64,000 nt of DNA from Planctomycetaceae bacterium (GTDB lineage: Bacteria > Planctomycetota > Planctomycetia > Planctomycetales > Planctomycetaceae): assembly GCA_028284485.1 (NCBI GenBank), contig JANQRQ010000337.1:1-64000 (forward strand), given 5' to 3'. The position numbers and the translations under genes are program-made. A model generated the notes under the pieces. The model was not told the DNA's origin, made no database searches, and saw only the letters and a list, made by a program, of their open reading frames with translations. Below, one piece after another: positions 36,951 through 46,399 of this stretch (positions are counted from its first letter, which is position 1; each line of letters begins with the position of its first letter).

Positions 36951-39900
36951 ATGATCAACTGGTTCGCTAGAAACGGCATTGCGGCCAACTTTCTCATGCT
37001 GGGATTGTTGGTGGCCGGCGTTTACACGGCGATCTACCAGATCCCCCTGGAGGTGACACCCTCCTTAAGTTGGGACACGGTGATGATTGAGATGCCGTAC
37101 CGCGGTGCGACTGCGAAAGATGTCGAGCGCGCCATCTTGATCCCCATTGAAGAGTCGCTGGAGGGTGTGAAGGGGATCGAACATCTACATGCAGACGGTT
37201 CCCGCGGAATGGCCCGTTTCTATCTTAAAGCCGAAACCGGAACAGACTTGCGGGAACTGCTGGATGACGTTAAGGGCCGCGTCGATACAATTACGACGTT
37301 TCCCAACGAGACCGAACGGCCCAGGATTTTTATTCCCGATTCGGGGCGACGTTACGAGGTGCTAAGTGTCGCTGTCACGGGAAATCTCGATGCTCACGAC
37401 TTGCGCAAAGTCGCCCGACGCGTTCAAGAAGATTTGCTGGAGTTGCCCGGCATCAGTCAAGCCGCGATCGAAGGCGGTCGACCTTTCGAAATCGCCGTCG
37501 AAGCCGATGCCGATAAGTTGCTGTCGTACGATCTTAGTTTTCAGGACTTGGCAGATGCCATTCGCCGGTTCTCCATTGACCTTCCGGCCGGCGTAATCGA
37601 CAGCGACAGCGGCACGTTTGTGGTCAGGACGCGGGGGCAGGCTTACTCAGAGGAAGAGTTTGCCAAAATCCCCATTCGCGCCGCCGGCGGGGCTGAAGTA
37701 TTGCTGGGCGAAATCGCTACAGTTCATGATGGATTTGAAGAAGGCCAGAAGGTCGTCGAATTCAACGGCAAGCCGGCTTTGTTTATCGAGGTGATGCGGA
37801 CCGGCAACGAAAGTGCGATCGACATTTCGAACAAAGTTCGTGAATACGTGCGCACATCGCGAACGCGATTTCCGGACGGGATCGATCTATTCGTGTGGGA
37901 CGACGATTCGCTGGCGATCCGTGGACGACTGAGCACATTGGTTTGGTCGTTGGCGCAAGGGAGCCTATTGGTCTTAGTCGTGCTCGGTCTGTTTTTGCGC
38001 CCCATGCTTGCGTTTTGGATTGTCATTGGGATTCCTGTGGCGTTTGCCGGCGGTGTGTTAACGATGCCGTATTTTGGTGTCACCGCCAATGTGATGAGTC
38101 TATTTGGGTACATCATCGTCGTCGGAATCGTGGTGGATGATGCGATTGTCACCGGGGAGAATATCTACTCGAAATTCAAGGAGGGCATGCCCGGGTTACG
38201 AGCGGCAGTCGAAGGGACGCATGAGGTAGCCGTGCCGGTTACGTTTGGTGCGCTAACGACAATGGTTGCCTTCCTGCCGCTATTGTTTTTTGATGGCACG
38301 TGGGGCGATTTCGCCAAGCAAATTCCGCCGATCGTCGCTCCGGTATTGTTGTTCTCACTCGTCGAGTCGAAGTTAATACTCCCGGCCCATCTGAAGCATC
38401 TGAAAATCCGGAGCGACACGAATCTCTTTGCCCGATTTCAAACCGGCATCGCCAACGGGCTGGAGCGTTTCATCCATGGCGTTTATCAGCCAACGCTCGC
38501 ATGGGCTGTGCAAAATCGTGCTGCTGTTCTGGCAGCGTTCGCTGCCATGGGCTTGGCGATGGCCGGCTACTGTGTGGGCGGCCGCATGGGATTTGTTTCG
38601 TTTCCGACGGTCGATTCCGGCCGAATCACCATGATTCTCGAATTACCAAGCAATACGCCACTCGAAACAACGGCCCGATATATGGACCGCATTACAGCGG
38701 CGCTCGAGCAGGTGAAGCGAGAGTTTGTCGACCCCGGCAGCGGCGATTCGCTGATCAGCAACGTCTCGCGCGTGACTGGGGCACACAACCCGGGCCGTGG
38801 ACGTGGCGGTGGTTTCGACAAGTCCAAGGGTTACATCTCGGTCGAGGTCATGTCGCCGGATCAACGTAGCGAACCGGGACCAAAAAACAGCGAAATCGCG
38901 AATCGTTGGTTGGAAATTATCGGGCCGATTCCCGAGGCAACGACGTTTCGCGTTTATGCCGAATCGACTTTGAAAAAGGGACAAGAGTACGACGACGAAT
39001 ACCTGAACATCGAATTGCGTGGCCCGACGTCACCACAGAAGGTGGAAGTCGCCCAGGAAATCAAGGAGATGCTGGAAAGCTACCAAGGGATCAGCACAGC
39101 ATGGGCGAAAATCAACTACGGCCAGGATGAGTTGGAACTCAGCTTGAAGCCCCGAGCTGCCGAATTGGGACTGACGCAATCGTTACTGGCTCAACAGATT
39201 CGCCAAGCGTTTTATGGTGAAGAGGCCCAACGTGTTCAGCGGGGAGTCGACGACATCCGCGTGATGGTCCGATTGCCAAAGAAAGCCCGCGAATCGCTCC
39301 ACACGCTTGATCAAATGAAAATCCGAACGCCACGAGGAGCCGAAGTACCGCTGGCTACCGTGGCGGATGTCTCTTTCACGAAAGCGCCCTCATTTGTCGA
39401 ACGCAACGACGGTGCTGAAATCATTCGCATCGGTTGTCAGCCGGTCGACGAAACGGTCGATATCCTTGGCATTGCCCATGAAATAACACCCAGACTCACC
39501 GAAATGTGCAACGAGGCCAACCTGTCGTTTTTGTTTCTCGGATATGTTGCCGAAGCTGAGGAATCGAAGAAGCGCACGATTCTGGGAGGGGTGGCTTTGT
39601 TCTTCGCGCTCTATGCGATGCTGGCCATTGCGCTCAAATCACTTGCGCAGCCGGTTTACGTGATGCTGGCAGTCCCGTTTGCCATTATCGGTGCCCTGTT
39701 GGGGCACATCTACATGGACATGACACCGTCGTATCTTTCCATATTCGGGATGTTGGCATTGGCTGGTGTTGCGGTCAACGACACATTGGTCATGGTCGAT
39801 TATGTCAACCGGCAGCGAACCGAAGGCGTACCGTTGCTCGATGCCGCATTGGAAGCGGGCGCTCGACGCTTTCGCCCGATTTTGCTGACGTCGGTTACCA

Positions 39901-40151
39901 CCTTTGTCGGATTATTGCCTCTATTGATGGACCGGTCGTTGCAGGCGCAGTTTCTCATACCGATGGCTGTATCGCTGGCATTCGGTGTGCTGTTTGCCAC
40001 GGCAATCACACTGTACCTGGTCCCCTGCTCACTGCTGGTCGGCGAAGATGTGCGAAAGGCGTTCGCAGGGCTTCGAAACTGGTATATGCGTCCGTTCCAG
40101 CCACAAAGTGCAACGGCCGAGAAGGAAAAAGAGCCCACACACGGCGGCTAG
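36951..40151 (+). CDS. RND efflux pump, inner-membrane transporter
   Basis: A 1066-residue transporter of normal AcrB/HAE1 length. A first helix is followed by the large porter loop (about 35-330), then helices TM2-6. TM4 carries the proton-relay pair in GIVVDDAIVTGEN. A second loop and TM7-12 follow, including MLALAGVAVNDTLVMVDYVN. The sequence is nearer to the hydrophobic or multidrug (HAE) type than to the heavy-metal (HME) type. The C-terminal tail is short and charged (AEKEKEPTHGG). It probably exports toxic compounds or lipids by proton exchange together with the upstream adaptor. Specificity cannot be read from the sequence. Confidence 0.95.
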   Translation: MINWFARNGIAANFLMLGLLVAGVYTAIYQIPLEVTPSLSWDTVMIEMPYRGATAKDVERAILIPIEESLEGVKGIEHLHADGSRGMARFYLKAETGTDLRELLDDVKGRVDTITTFPNETERPRIFIPDSGRRYEVLSVAVTGNLDAHDLRKVARRVQEDLLELPGISQAAIEGGRPFEIAVEADADKLLSYDLSFQDLADAIRRFSIDLPAGVIDSDSGTFVVRTRGQAYSEEEFAKIPIRAAGGAEVLLGEIATVHDGFEEGQKVVEFNGKPALFIEVMRTGNESAIDISNKVREYVRTSRTRFPDGIDLFVWDDDSLAIRGRLSTLVWSLAQGSLLVLVVLGLFLRPMLAFWIVIGIPVAFAGGVLTMPYFGVTANVMSLFGYIIVVGIVVDDAIVTGENIYSKFKEGMPGLRAAVEGTHEVAVPVTFGALTTMVAFLPLLFFDGTWGDFAKQIPPIVAPVLLFSLVESKLILPAHLKHLKIRSDTNLFARFQTGIANGLERFIHGVYQPTLAWAVQNRAAVLAAFAAMGLAMAGYCVGGRMGFVSFPTVDSGRITMILELPSNTPLETTARYMDRITAALEQVKREFVDPGSGDSLISNVSRVTGAHNPGRGRGGGFDKSKGYISVEVMSPDQRSEPGPKNSEIANRWLEIIGPIPEATTFRVYAESTLKKGQEYDDEYLNIELRGPTSPQKVEVAQEIKEMLESYQGISTAWAKINYGQDELELSLKPRAAELGLTQSLLAQQIRQAFYGEEAQRVQRGVDDIRVMVRLPKKARESLHTLDQMKIRTPRGAEVPLATVADVSFTKAPSFVERNDGAEIIRIGCQPVDETVDILGIAHEITPRLTEMCNEANLSFLFLGYVAEAEESKKRTILGGVALFFALYAMLAIALKSLAQPVYVMLAVPFAIIGALLGHIYMDMTPSYLSIFGMLALAGVAVNDTLVMVDYVNRQRTEGVPLLDAALEAGARRFRPILLTSVTTFVGLLPLLMDRSLQAQFLIPMAVSLAFGVLFATAITLYLVPCSLLVGEDVRKAFAGLRNWYMRPFQPQSATAEKEKEPTHGG

Positions 40152-40258
40152 CCGTCCGCTGCCACTTGAGCGTAACGGGAATTGTTCTCGTTACGGCCGT
40201 CGGATACAATCAGAGTCTGAAGATGTGGGCCGAATTAGCGCTTGACGGGGTCGACACA

Positions 40259-42466
40259 ATGCTCTGGAAGCCTCGAAATCAGCTGACGTTATGCGTAGTA
40301 GTTATCGCAACAACGTCACTCTTTGCCGACAGCGGTGAGGGACCTGCCAATCATGGCGAGTGGCCGTTTCAGCCGCCGCTCCGTTCCGCAGTCCCCGACT
40401 TGAACGACACCAGCGTCGTTCGTAACCCCATCGATGCGTTTATCGCTAAGCGATTGGAGGAACAAGGCCTCCGGATGAACGACGAGGCCGATCGCCGGAC
40501 GCTTCTTCGGCGAGTAACGTTTGATCTCACCGGTCTGCCACCGACTCCCGATGAACAGCGCCGATTCTTAGAAGATACTTCGCCTGAGGCTTACGACAAG
40601 CTGGTCGATCGACTGCTCACCTCACCGCATTATGGAGTGCGGTGGGGACAACATTGGCTGGACGTTGTGCGTTATGCCGAAACGGAAGGATTCAAAGCCG
40701 ATACGCTACGGCCCAATGCATTTCGCTATCGCGACTATGTCATCCGCGCGCTGAATAACGACATTGGTTACGATCAGTTTATTCGTCAGCAATTAGCCGG
40801 CGACGAACTGGAACGGGACAATCCCGATGCGTTGATTGCTACCGGGTTGCTGCGCTTGTACCCCGATGAGAATAACGCTGCCAATTTGTTTCAGCGGCGG
40901 CAGGAAATCCTGGACGACGTCACCGAGACAACCGGCTTGGCTTTTCTCGGGCTGACGATGGGATGCGCGCAGTGCCACGACCACAAATTCGATGAAATAC
41001 GTCAAACGGACTACTTTCGGCTGCAGGCATTTTTCGCGCCGTTTGTCGAACGAGACGACTTGCTCGCTGCGACGCCACAGCAGCGAAAACAGTTTCGCGA
41101 ACAACTTGCGATCTGGGATTCGGCGACGCGTGATATTCGGAACCGGATGAATGCGCTGCTCGCCGAAGAGCGGCGCGAATCGGACAGCTACGCATTAACA
41201 AAGTTCCGCTCCGCCATTCAAGAGTGCTATCTGAAACCGGCGGAAGAGAGAACGCCGCTGGAAGAACAAATCGCGCAAATGACGCAGCGACAATTGGCGT
41301 GGCGGTTTAAACCGGAAGCCGCCGTCAAGAAACTTTCGAAAGACGACCAGGCCGAATACGCGAAACTGGAACGACAGCTCCGCAGTTTTGATCGCCTCAA
41401 ACCTCAGCCGCTTCCGGTAGCAATGGCCGTTTCTGACGTTTCCGAACAAGCTCCTCGGACTTATCTGCTGGAAGGTGGCAACTGGAAGAACCCGGCCGAT
41501 GAAGTACAACCAGGATTTCCCGAACTGTTGGCGGTTCGCGAGTCTGCGCTACGCGAGCAAAGCCTGCCCCAATCGTCGACCGGTCGCCGCTCATCGCTGG
41601 CCAATTGGTTGACCGATCCGGAACATCCACTAACGGCGCGCGTGATTGTCAACCGAGTGTGGCACCATCACTTCGGTCGCGGAATTGTGGCATCCCCCAA
41701 TGATTTCGGAGTGCAGGGAGAACCGCCGACTCACCCGGAATTGCTGGATTGGCTGGCGGTGGAACTTATGAATCATGATTGGAGCCTCAAGTATATCCAC
41801 AAACTAATCGTCACGTCGGCCACTTACCGTCAATCGTCGCTGGTCGATGCGGACCGCCCGTTGCACGCGAAGGCGATGGAAGTGGATATCGACAATCGTC
41901 TGCTGTGGCATGCCCGTCGCCGTCGGCTTGAAGGGGAAGCAATTCGCGATGCGATGCTGCTCGTCTCGGGAGAATTGAATCAACGCTTGTACGGAAAAAG
42001 CGAACAGCCCGATCTTCCCGATGGAATCAGCAAACGTTACGCGTGGCAGCCGGACAAGTCGCCGGTTGATCGCAATCGGCGGTCGCTGTTTGTGCTGGCT
42101 AAACGCAATATGCGCTTTCCCACGTTTGATGCTTTTGATCTTCCCGATATGCATAACAGTTGTGGACAGCGGATCGTCACCACCACGCCGACACAGGCAT
42201 TGTTGATGCTCAACAGCGAGCAGTCTCTGGAATCTGCACAAAGCTGGTCGGACAAACTGATCCGCGAGGCGGGTCAGGACAACGAATCGCTACTGACGAA
42301 TGCCTGGAAAGCGGCCCTCGGTCGCCTTCCGACGAAAAATGAAATTGAAGATGCACTGGCGTTCCTCGAAGCGACCAGCCAAACGAATTCGAGGGATCGA
42401 ACTTCAGCCGTCGCAGACTTGTGCCACGCCTTATTCAACTGCAACGAATTCATTTATATCGACTAA
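40259..42466 (+). CDS. DUF1549/DUF1553 protein without N-terminal cytochrome domain
   Basis: A 735-residue secreted protein. The ATG at 40259, with GGGG eight bases upstream, opens a signal peptide (ends SLFADSG). Earlier in-frame starts (40166, 40223) lengthen it without benefit. It begins almost directly with the DUF1549 region, lacking the usual PSCyt1 haem domain, but keeps CAQCHDHKFDE in that region. A long helical middle (about 270-400) and the DUF1553 end follow (HPELLDWLAVELM, then TTTPTQALLMLNSE, and NEFIYID at the end). It is co-directional with the DUF1501 gene that begins 36 bp later. It was probably derived by loss of the N-terminal domain. Confidence 0.9.
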   Translation: MLWKPRNQLTLCVVVIATTSLFADSGEGPANHGEWPFQPPLRSAVPDLNDTSVVRNPIDAFIAKRLEEQGLRMNDEADRRTLLRRVTFDLTGLPPTPDEQRRFLEDTSPEAYDKLVDRLLTSPHYGVRWGQHWLDVVRYAETEGFKADTLRPNAFRYRDYVIRALNNDIGYDQFIRQQLAGDELERDNPDALIATGLLRLYPDENNAANLFQRRQEILDDVTETTGLAFLGLTMGCAQCHDHKFDEIRQTDYFRLQAFFAPFVERDDLLAATPQQRKQFREQLAIWDSATRDIRNRMNALLAEERRESDSYALTKFRSAIQECYLKPAEERTPLEEQIAQMTQRQLAWRFKPEAAVKKLSKDDQAEYAKLERQLRSFDRLKPQPLPVAMAVSDVSEQAPRTYLLEGGNWKNPADEVQPGFPELLAVRESALREQSLPQSSTGRRSSLANWLTDPEHPLTARVIVNRVWHHHFGRGIVASPNDFGVQGEPPTHPELLDWLAVELMNHDWSLKYIHKLIVTSATYRQSSLVDADRPLHAKAMEVDIDNRLLWHARRRRLEGEAIRDAMLLVSGELNQRLYGKSEQPDLPDGISKRYAWQPDKSPVDRNRRSLFVLAKRNMRFPTFDAFDLPDMHNSCGQRIVTTTPTQALLMLNSEQSLESAQSWSDKLIREAGQDNESLLTNAWKAALGRLPTKNEIEDALAFLEATSQTNSRDRTSAVADLCHALFNCNEFIYID

Positions 42467-42502
42467 AAATATTGCGGCACCGTGCCGGCTCGCTTGAATC
42501 CC

Positions 42503-43963
42503 ATGAATGACCTCGAATCCGCCCACCGACGACAGTTGCCGCATTGGCGATTTCCCAATTCGCGGCGTGAATTTCTGTGCCGAGCCGGCAGCGGTTTTGG
42601 TTCCTTGGCCTTGGCCTCGCTGCTGGCATCGGAAGGCAAGGCGGGGGACCTCCATAACTCGGCGGCTGGCAGCTCGGTCATCGCCCCTCATTACGAACCA
42701 CCCGCCAAGTCTGTTATTTGGTGCTTTCTGGATGGCGGGGCAAGCCATATCGATCTCTTTGATCCAAAGCCCCGACTTAACGAACTGGCAGGCAAGCCGC
42801 TGCCGGAGAGTTTTGAACGCCCCGTAACTGCGATGGGTCGGACTGCTTATACGCCTTTGCTGAGCTGCAAACGGACTTTTCGACAGCATGGAGAAGCTGG
42901 CACCTGGGTCAGTGATTGGTACCCGGAGATCGCCAAATGTGTTGACGACCTCGCCGTTATTCGCAATTGCACGGCGGATGGACTCAATCACGTGGGCAGT
43001 GTCTGTCAGATGAACACCGGCAGCATTCTCGGCGGACGGCCTTGCCTTGGTTCGTGGTCCGTTTACGGACTCGGTTCGGAATCGCACGATTTGCCCGGGT
43101 ATGTTGTGCTGCTCGATTATCCGGAAGAGCCTCCGGGTGGAAAGCGAAATTGGGGCACGGGGTTTATTCCGGCAAAGTTTCAGGGCACACGTTTTCGCGA
43201 TGGCAGTACGCCAATATTGCACCTCAAGCCACCTGCAGATTACTCCGATGGCCGTCAGCGGGAGAAGCTCGATTTTATTCAACGGTTGAATCAGGGACAT
43301 CGCCGGTTGCGGAAAGAGGACGACGACCTCGAAGCAAGGATTGCTGCTTACGAATTGGCGTATCGCATGCAATCGGCCGCAACCGACGTCGTCGATTTGA
43401 ATCAAGAAACGGCCGAAACTCAGCAACTCTACGGCCTCGATCGAAACGAAACGCGGCGCAACGCTCGCAATTGTCTTTTGGCACGGCGGATGGTCGAGCG
43501 TGGTGTTCGCTATGTGCAACTTTACATGGGATCCGGTGGGAAGTGGGACGCCCACAAAGACATCGAAGGCAATCATGCCAAGAACTGCCGCGAATCCGAC
43601 CGTCCTATTGCCGGTTTGCTGAAAGATCTCAAGCGCCGCGGTTTGCTGGACAGCACCCTAGTCGTCTGGGCGGGTGAATTCGGTCGAACGCCAATGAGTG
43701 AAAGCGGCGACGGTCGGGACCACAATCCCTACGGGTTCACGATCTGGATGGCGGGCGGCGGTATCAAGGGTGGAATCACCTACGGCGAGACCGACGAAAT
43801 CGGGTTATACGCCATTAACGGGCATTCGCACGTCCACGACATCCACGCGACAGTCCTCTATTGCCTCGGGCTCGATCACTACGACCTCACCTTTTTCCAT
43901 AATGGTCGCGACGAACGGGCTACCATCGATGCTGGCGAAGTCATCGATGACGTCTTGGCGTAA
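42503..43963 (+). CDS. DUF1501 domain protein
   Basis: A 486-residue protein with a Tat-like N-terminus (SRREFLCRAGSGFGSLALASLLASEGKA, about 27-54). A GTG at 42482 is a possible earlier start. Family segments are WCFLDGGASHIDLFDPKP, YPEEPPGGKRNWGTGFIPAKFQGT, QLYMGSGGKWDAHKD, VVWAGEFGRTPMSE, GRDHNPYGF and HDIHATVLYCLGLDHYDL. It is the second gene of the pair. Compared with the copy at 1273-2637 it has a longer N-terminal region and a GGKRN insert. Confidence 0.9.
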   Translation: MNDLESAHRRQLPHWRFPNSRREFLCRAGSGFGSLALASLLASEGKAGDLHNSAAGSSVIAPHYEPPAKSVIWCFLDGGASHIDLFDPKPRLNELAGKPLPESFERPVTAMGRTAYTPLLSCKRTFRQHGEAGTWVSDWYPEIAKCVDDLAVIRNCTADGLNHVGSVCQMNTGSILGGRPCLGSWSVYGLGSESHDLPGYVVLLDYPEEPPGGKRNWGTGFIPAKFQGTRFRDGSTPILHLKPPADYSDGRQREKLDFIQRLNQGHRRLRKEDDDLEARIAAYELAYRMQSAATDVVDLNQETAETQQLYGLDRNETRRNARNCLLARRMVERGVRYVQLYMGSGGKWDAHKDIEGNHAKNCRESDRPIAGLLKDLKRRGLLDSTLVVWAGEFGRTPMSESGDGRDHNPYGFTIWMAGGGIKGGITYGETDEIGLYAINGHSHVHDIHATVLYCLGLDHYDLTFFHNGRDERATIDAGEVIDDVLA

Positions 43964-44059
43964 CCTCCCTGCAAAAGCCATCGCGGTAAGCACGCCGTCG
44001 CCAACGATCTCGCATAGACTGCTCCGCAGAGAGGCCCTACACTTCCGGCGATAATTTTC

Positions 44060-46126
44060 ATGGAACGGACCGCGCCGATGCCCAACCCCGTGTATGTTGC
44101 TTGCTGCCTTATCTTCACGGCTTTATCGACGACTCGTCTTGTCGCTTTCGACGAGGAATTCCTGAGCCTCGAAGAGATCGGTGAAACGCCAACATCGATG
44201 ACGGCAACGACGGACAACGGAAGTGAGTTAACATGGTGGCTTCCACAGGATGCGGATGCGTTGGTTGTTCCCATCACGGGTGGGGTCCTGGTTGAGAAAT
44301 CGCGACCGGAACTGCTCCGATGGCTGCGAAACGGCTCACCGTGGAGACTTACGGATCTCCCCGCTATCGGTGCCCGCTACGGCGAGAAATTGCTCGTGGT
44401 CATCGTGCCATGGCCTCAATACGCAAACCTCATCGTCGAGGATCGAGTGGGCATCCGATACTCGTTTCCTACAGGTCGGCAGGGGGTGACGCCTCGAGAA
44501 ATCGTCGTCGCACACCGGCCGTGGGACCCGCTCGAAGTCGCGCATACCTTTCGTAATTGGCGCCGGACAGCGAAAGACATCGGAGTCATTCCCCGATCGA
44601 GGTCGTTGAAAGAAAAGGCCCGCCAATTGCCGCGCGTCTCTCGATTGTACGGAGCCCCGCATATCTATCTTTGGGGCCCGTCTGTTTTCAGCCGGCACGA
44701 TGTGGCCACTAAGAATTGGATCAAGTTTGCCGAAGCTCTTCGGAAGTCCCCTGAAGGGAGTATCGGCCGGCAAATTGTCGCCCAGTTCACCGAAAGCCAG
44801 TTGAGCGGTCTCAACGAGTTGGCAGAAGCCGAGTGGCCCATGCGACATCTGGTAACGGAAGTGGCTGCGGGTATTCAAGACGGGCTATGCAGTTCGCGAA
44901 TAGAATCATCGCAAGAAGACAGAGAAGCGTTCATATCGGCGTTCGCCAACCAGTTTTCCGATATTGTGCATCCCCCTCATAGCTGGGGGGATGGGATGTC
45001 GCTAACAATGCTCGAAGCATTACGCGATGCCGGGCTCTCGCGCGCGGTGTTACTGTTGAGCAACCTTTACGGCGGCTCTCCTCGCCCCGATGTTGCAAAG
45101 CGTGCCGCAGAGTACGGATACCTGCTTGGCCCTTATGATTCTTACCATTCGGTCCATTCTCCCGCCGCGAATCCCGACCAGACCTGGGAAACGGCACAAT
45201 TCGATGCACAGGCCTATGAACAGGGCCGCGTGCTCAATCGAGATGGATCGGGCCACGGCGGCTTTCGAGGTCGAGGATTTCATTTTTCCCCGCGAGCGGC
45301 GTGGCCCTACGTGGAATCGAGAGTGAAAACTCTGCACCGTCGCGCGGGCTATTCCGTTTGGTTTGTCGACTGCGACGCAACTGCTGAGTGTTTCGACGAC
45401 TACAACCCCAGGCATCCTGCAACTCGCGCGGACGACCTCCAAGCCCGTCGCCGCAGGCTCAGCTGGTTGGAGTCACAGCGAGGTTTGGTCGTCGGAAGCG
45501 AGGGCGGTTCGGTGTTGTTCTCGGGTACGATTCACTTCGGCCATGGTGTGCATACACCCTATATCGGACATTTGGCTCCGGAGTTTCGACAACCTACCAG
45601 CCAGTACTTCTTAGGGAAGCACTGGCCGCCCGACACACCAGGACAGTCTTTTCGGCCCGTCCCGGTCCCGCCGTCATTGAGATCGCCGTACTTCGATCCG
45701 ACAGCGAGAATTCCGTTATATCAAGCAGCAGTCGGAGATGAAGTGATTGTCTCACACCATTGGAGTTTCGATTCGCTGAAGTTCAGTGATATTGCGGCAA
45801 CCCGCGAACTGCTCGAGATTCTGTACATGGTGCCACCGATGTATCACCTGAATCGGGAAACTTGGCCGAACCGTCGAGAAACGATACTTAAGCACGTCAA
45901 TTTTTGGGGGAAGCTACATCGTGAGGTGGCCGAAGCGCCGCTCGTCCAATTCACATGTCTTACAAACGATCGGCTTGTTCAAAGGACGACTTTTCGTCGA
46001 CCACAGGGCGATGTGATACTCACGGCCAATTTCAGCGATAAGGCCTTTGGGGATATTCCCCCAATGTCCGTTCACGCAGCAGGACATACCGAACTTGCCG
46101 AGCAAATCTATCGCGTCGGCAAGTGA
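44060..46126 (+). CDS. Secreted protein, probable glycoside hydrolase (GH101/GH129-like)
   Basis: A 688-residue exported protein (signal peptide about 1-29, ends LVAFDEE; an ATG at 44078 is an alternative). The centre reads like a TIM-barrel enzyme of the GH101/GH129 relatives: SVWFVDCDATAECFDDYNPRHP with its Asp pair, VGSEGGSVLFSGTIHFGHGVHTPYIG, then PLYQAAVGDEVIVSHHWSFDSLKF and ILYMVPPMYHLN. The acid residues in VDCD and SEGG are candidate catalytic groups. This is from memory of the family and not certain. A sugar-cleaving role would agree with the sulfatases elsewhere in the window, but its gene neighbours give no direct link. Confidence 0.5.
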   Translation: MERTAPMPNPVYVACCLIFTALSTTRLVAFDEEFLSLEEIGETPTSMTATTDNGSELTWWLPQDADALVVPITGGVLVEKSRPELLRWLRNGSPWRLTDLPAIGARYGEKLLVVIVPWPQYANLIVEDRVGIRYSFPTGRQGVTPREIVVAHRPWDPLEVAHTFRNWRRTAKDIGVIPRSRSLKEKARQLPRVSRLYGAPHIYLWGPSVFSRHDVATKNWIKFAEALRKSPEGSIGRQIVAQFTESQLSGLNELAEAEWPMRHLVTEVAAGIQDGLCSSRIESSQEDREAFISAFANQFSDIVHPPHSWGDGMSLTMLEALRDAGLSRAVLLLSNLYGGSPRPDVAKRAAEYGYLLGPYDSYHSVHSPAANPDQTWETAQFDAQAYEQGRVLNRDGSGHGGFRGRGFHFSPRAAWPYVESRVKTLHRRAGYSVWFVDCDATAECFDDYNPRHPATRADDLQARRRRLSWLESQRGLVVGSEGGSVLFSGTIHFGHGVHTPYIGHLAPEFRQPTSQYFLGKHWPPDTPGQSFRPVPVPPSLRSPYFDPTARIPLYQAAVGDEVIVSHHWSFDSLKFSDIAATRELLEILYMVPPMYHLNRETWPNRRETILKHVNFWGKLHREVAEAPLVQFTCLTNDRLVQRTTFRRPQGDVILTANFSDKAFGDIPPMSVHAAGHTELAEQIYRVGK

Positions 46127-46399
46127 TGATTCGGTTGCTGTTGATCAATCCCTTCATTCGAATGGGTGAAGTTGGGCGCCTAAAGGCGTCCTTGCGACGG
46201 AGCGGTCCGTAACGACATCGGAGCTTCAGCAGTTGCGTTTGGCTCGACAAATTGGCGGCAAACCTCGCTTCGATCGAAGTTGAGCAGTATGGTGGTAGAC
46301 GAGCCGCTCGCGGACGTGACACGTTTATCGGGTTGTACAACGAGCGGCATTGGTTTCGCATCAGACCCAACGTCGCCGGTTGGCAGAAAGGTCGCATCG

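Noticed and set aside
42431-43576. Minus-strand open frame of 381 codons inside the second DUF1501 gene
   Set aside because: It is antisense to a well-supported DUF1501 gene and has no recognisable domain.
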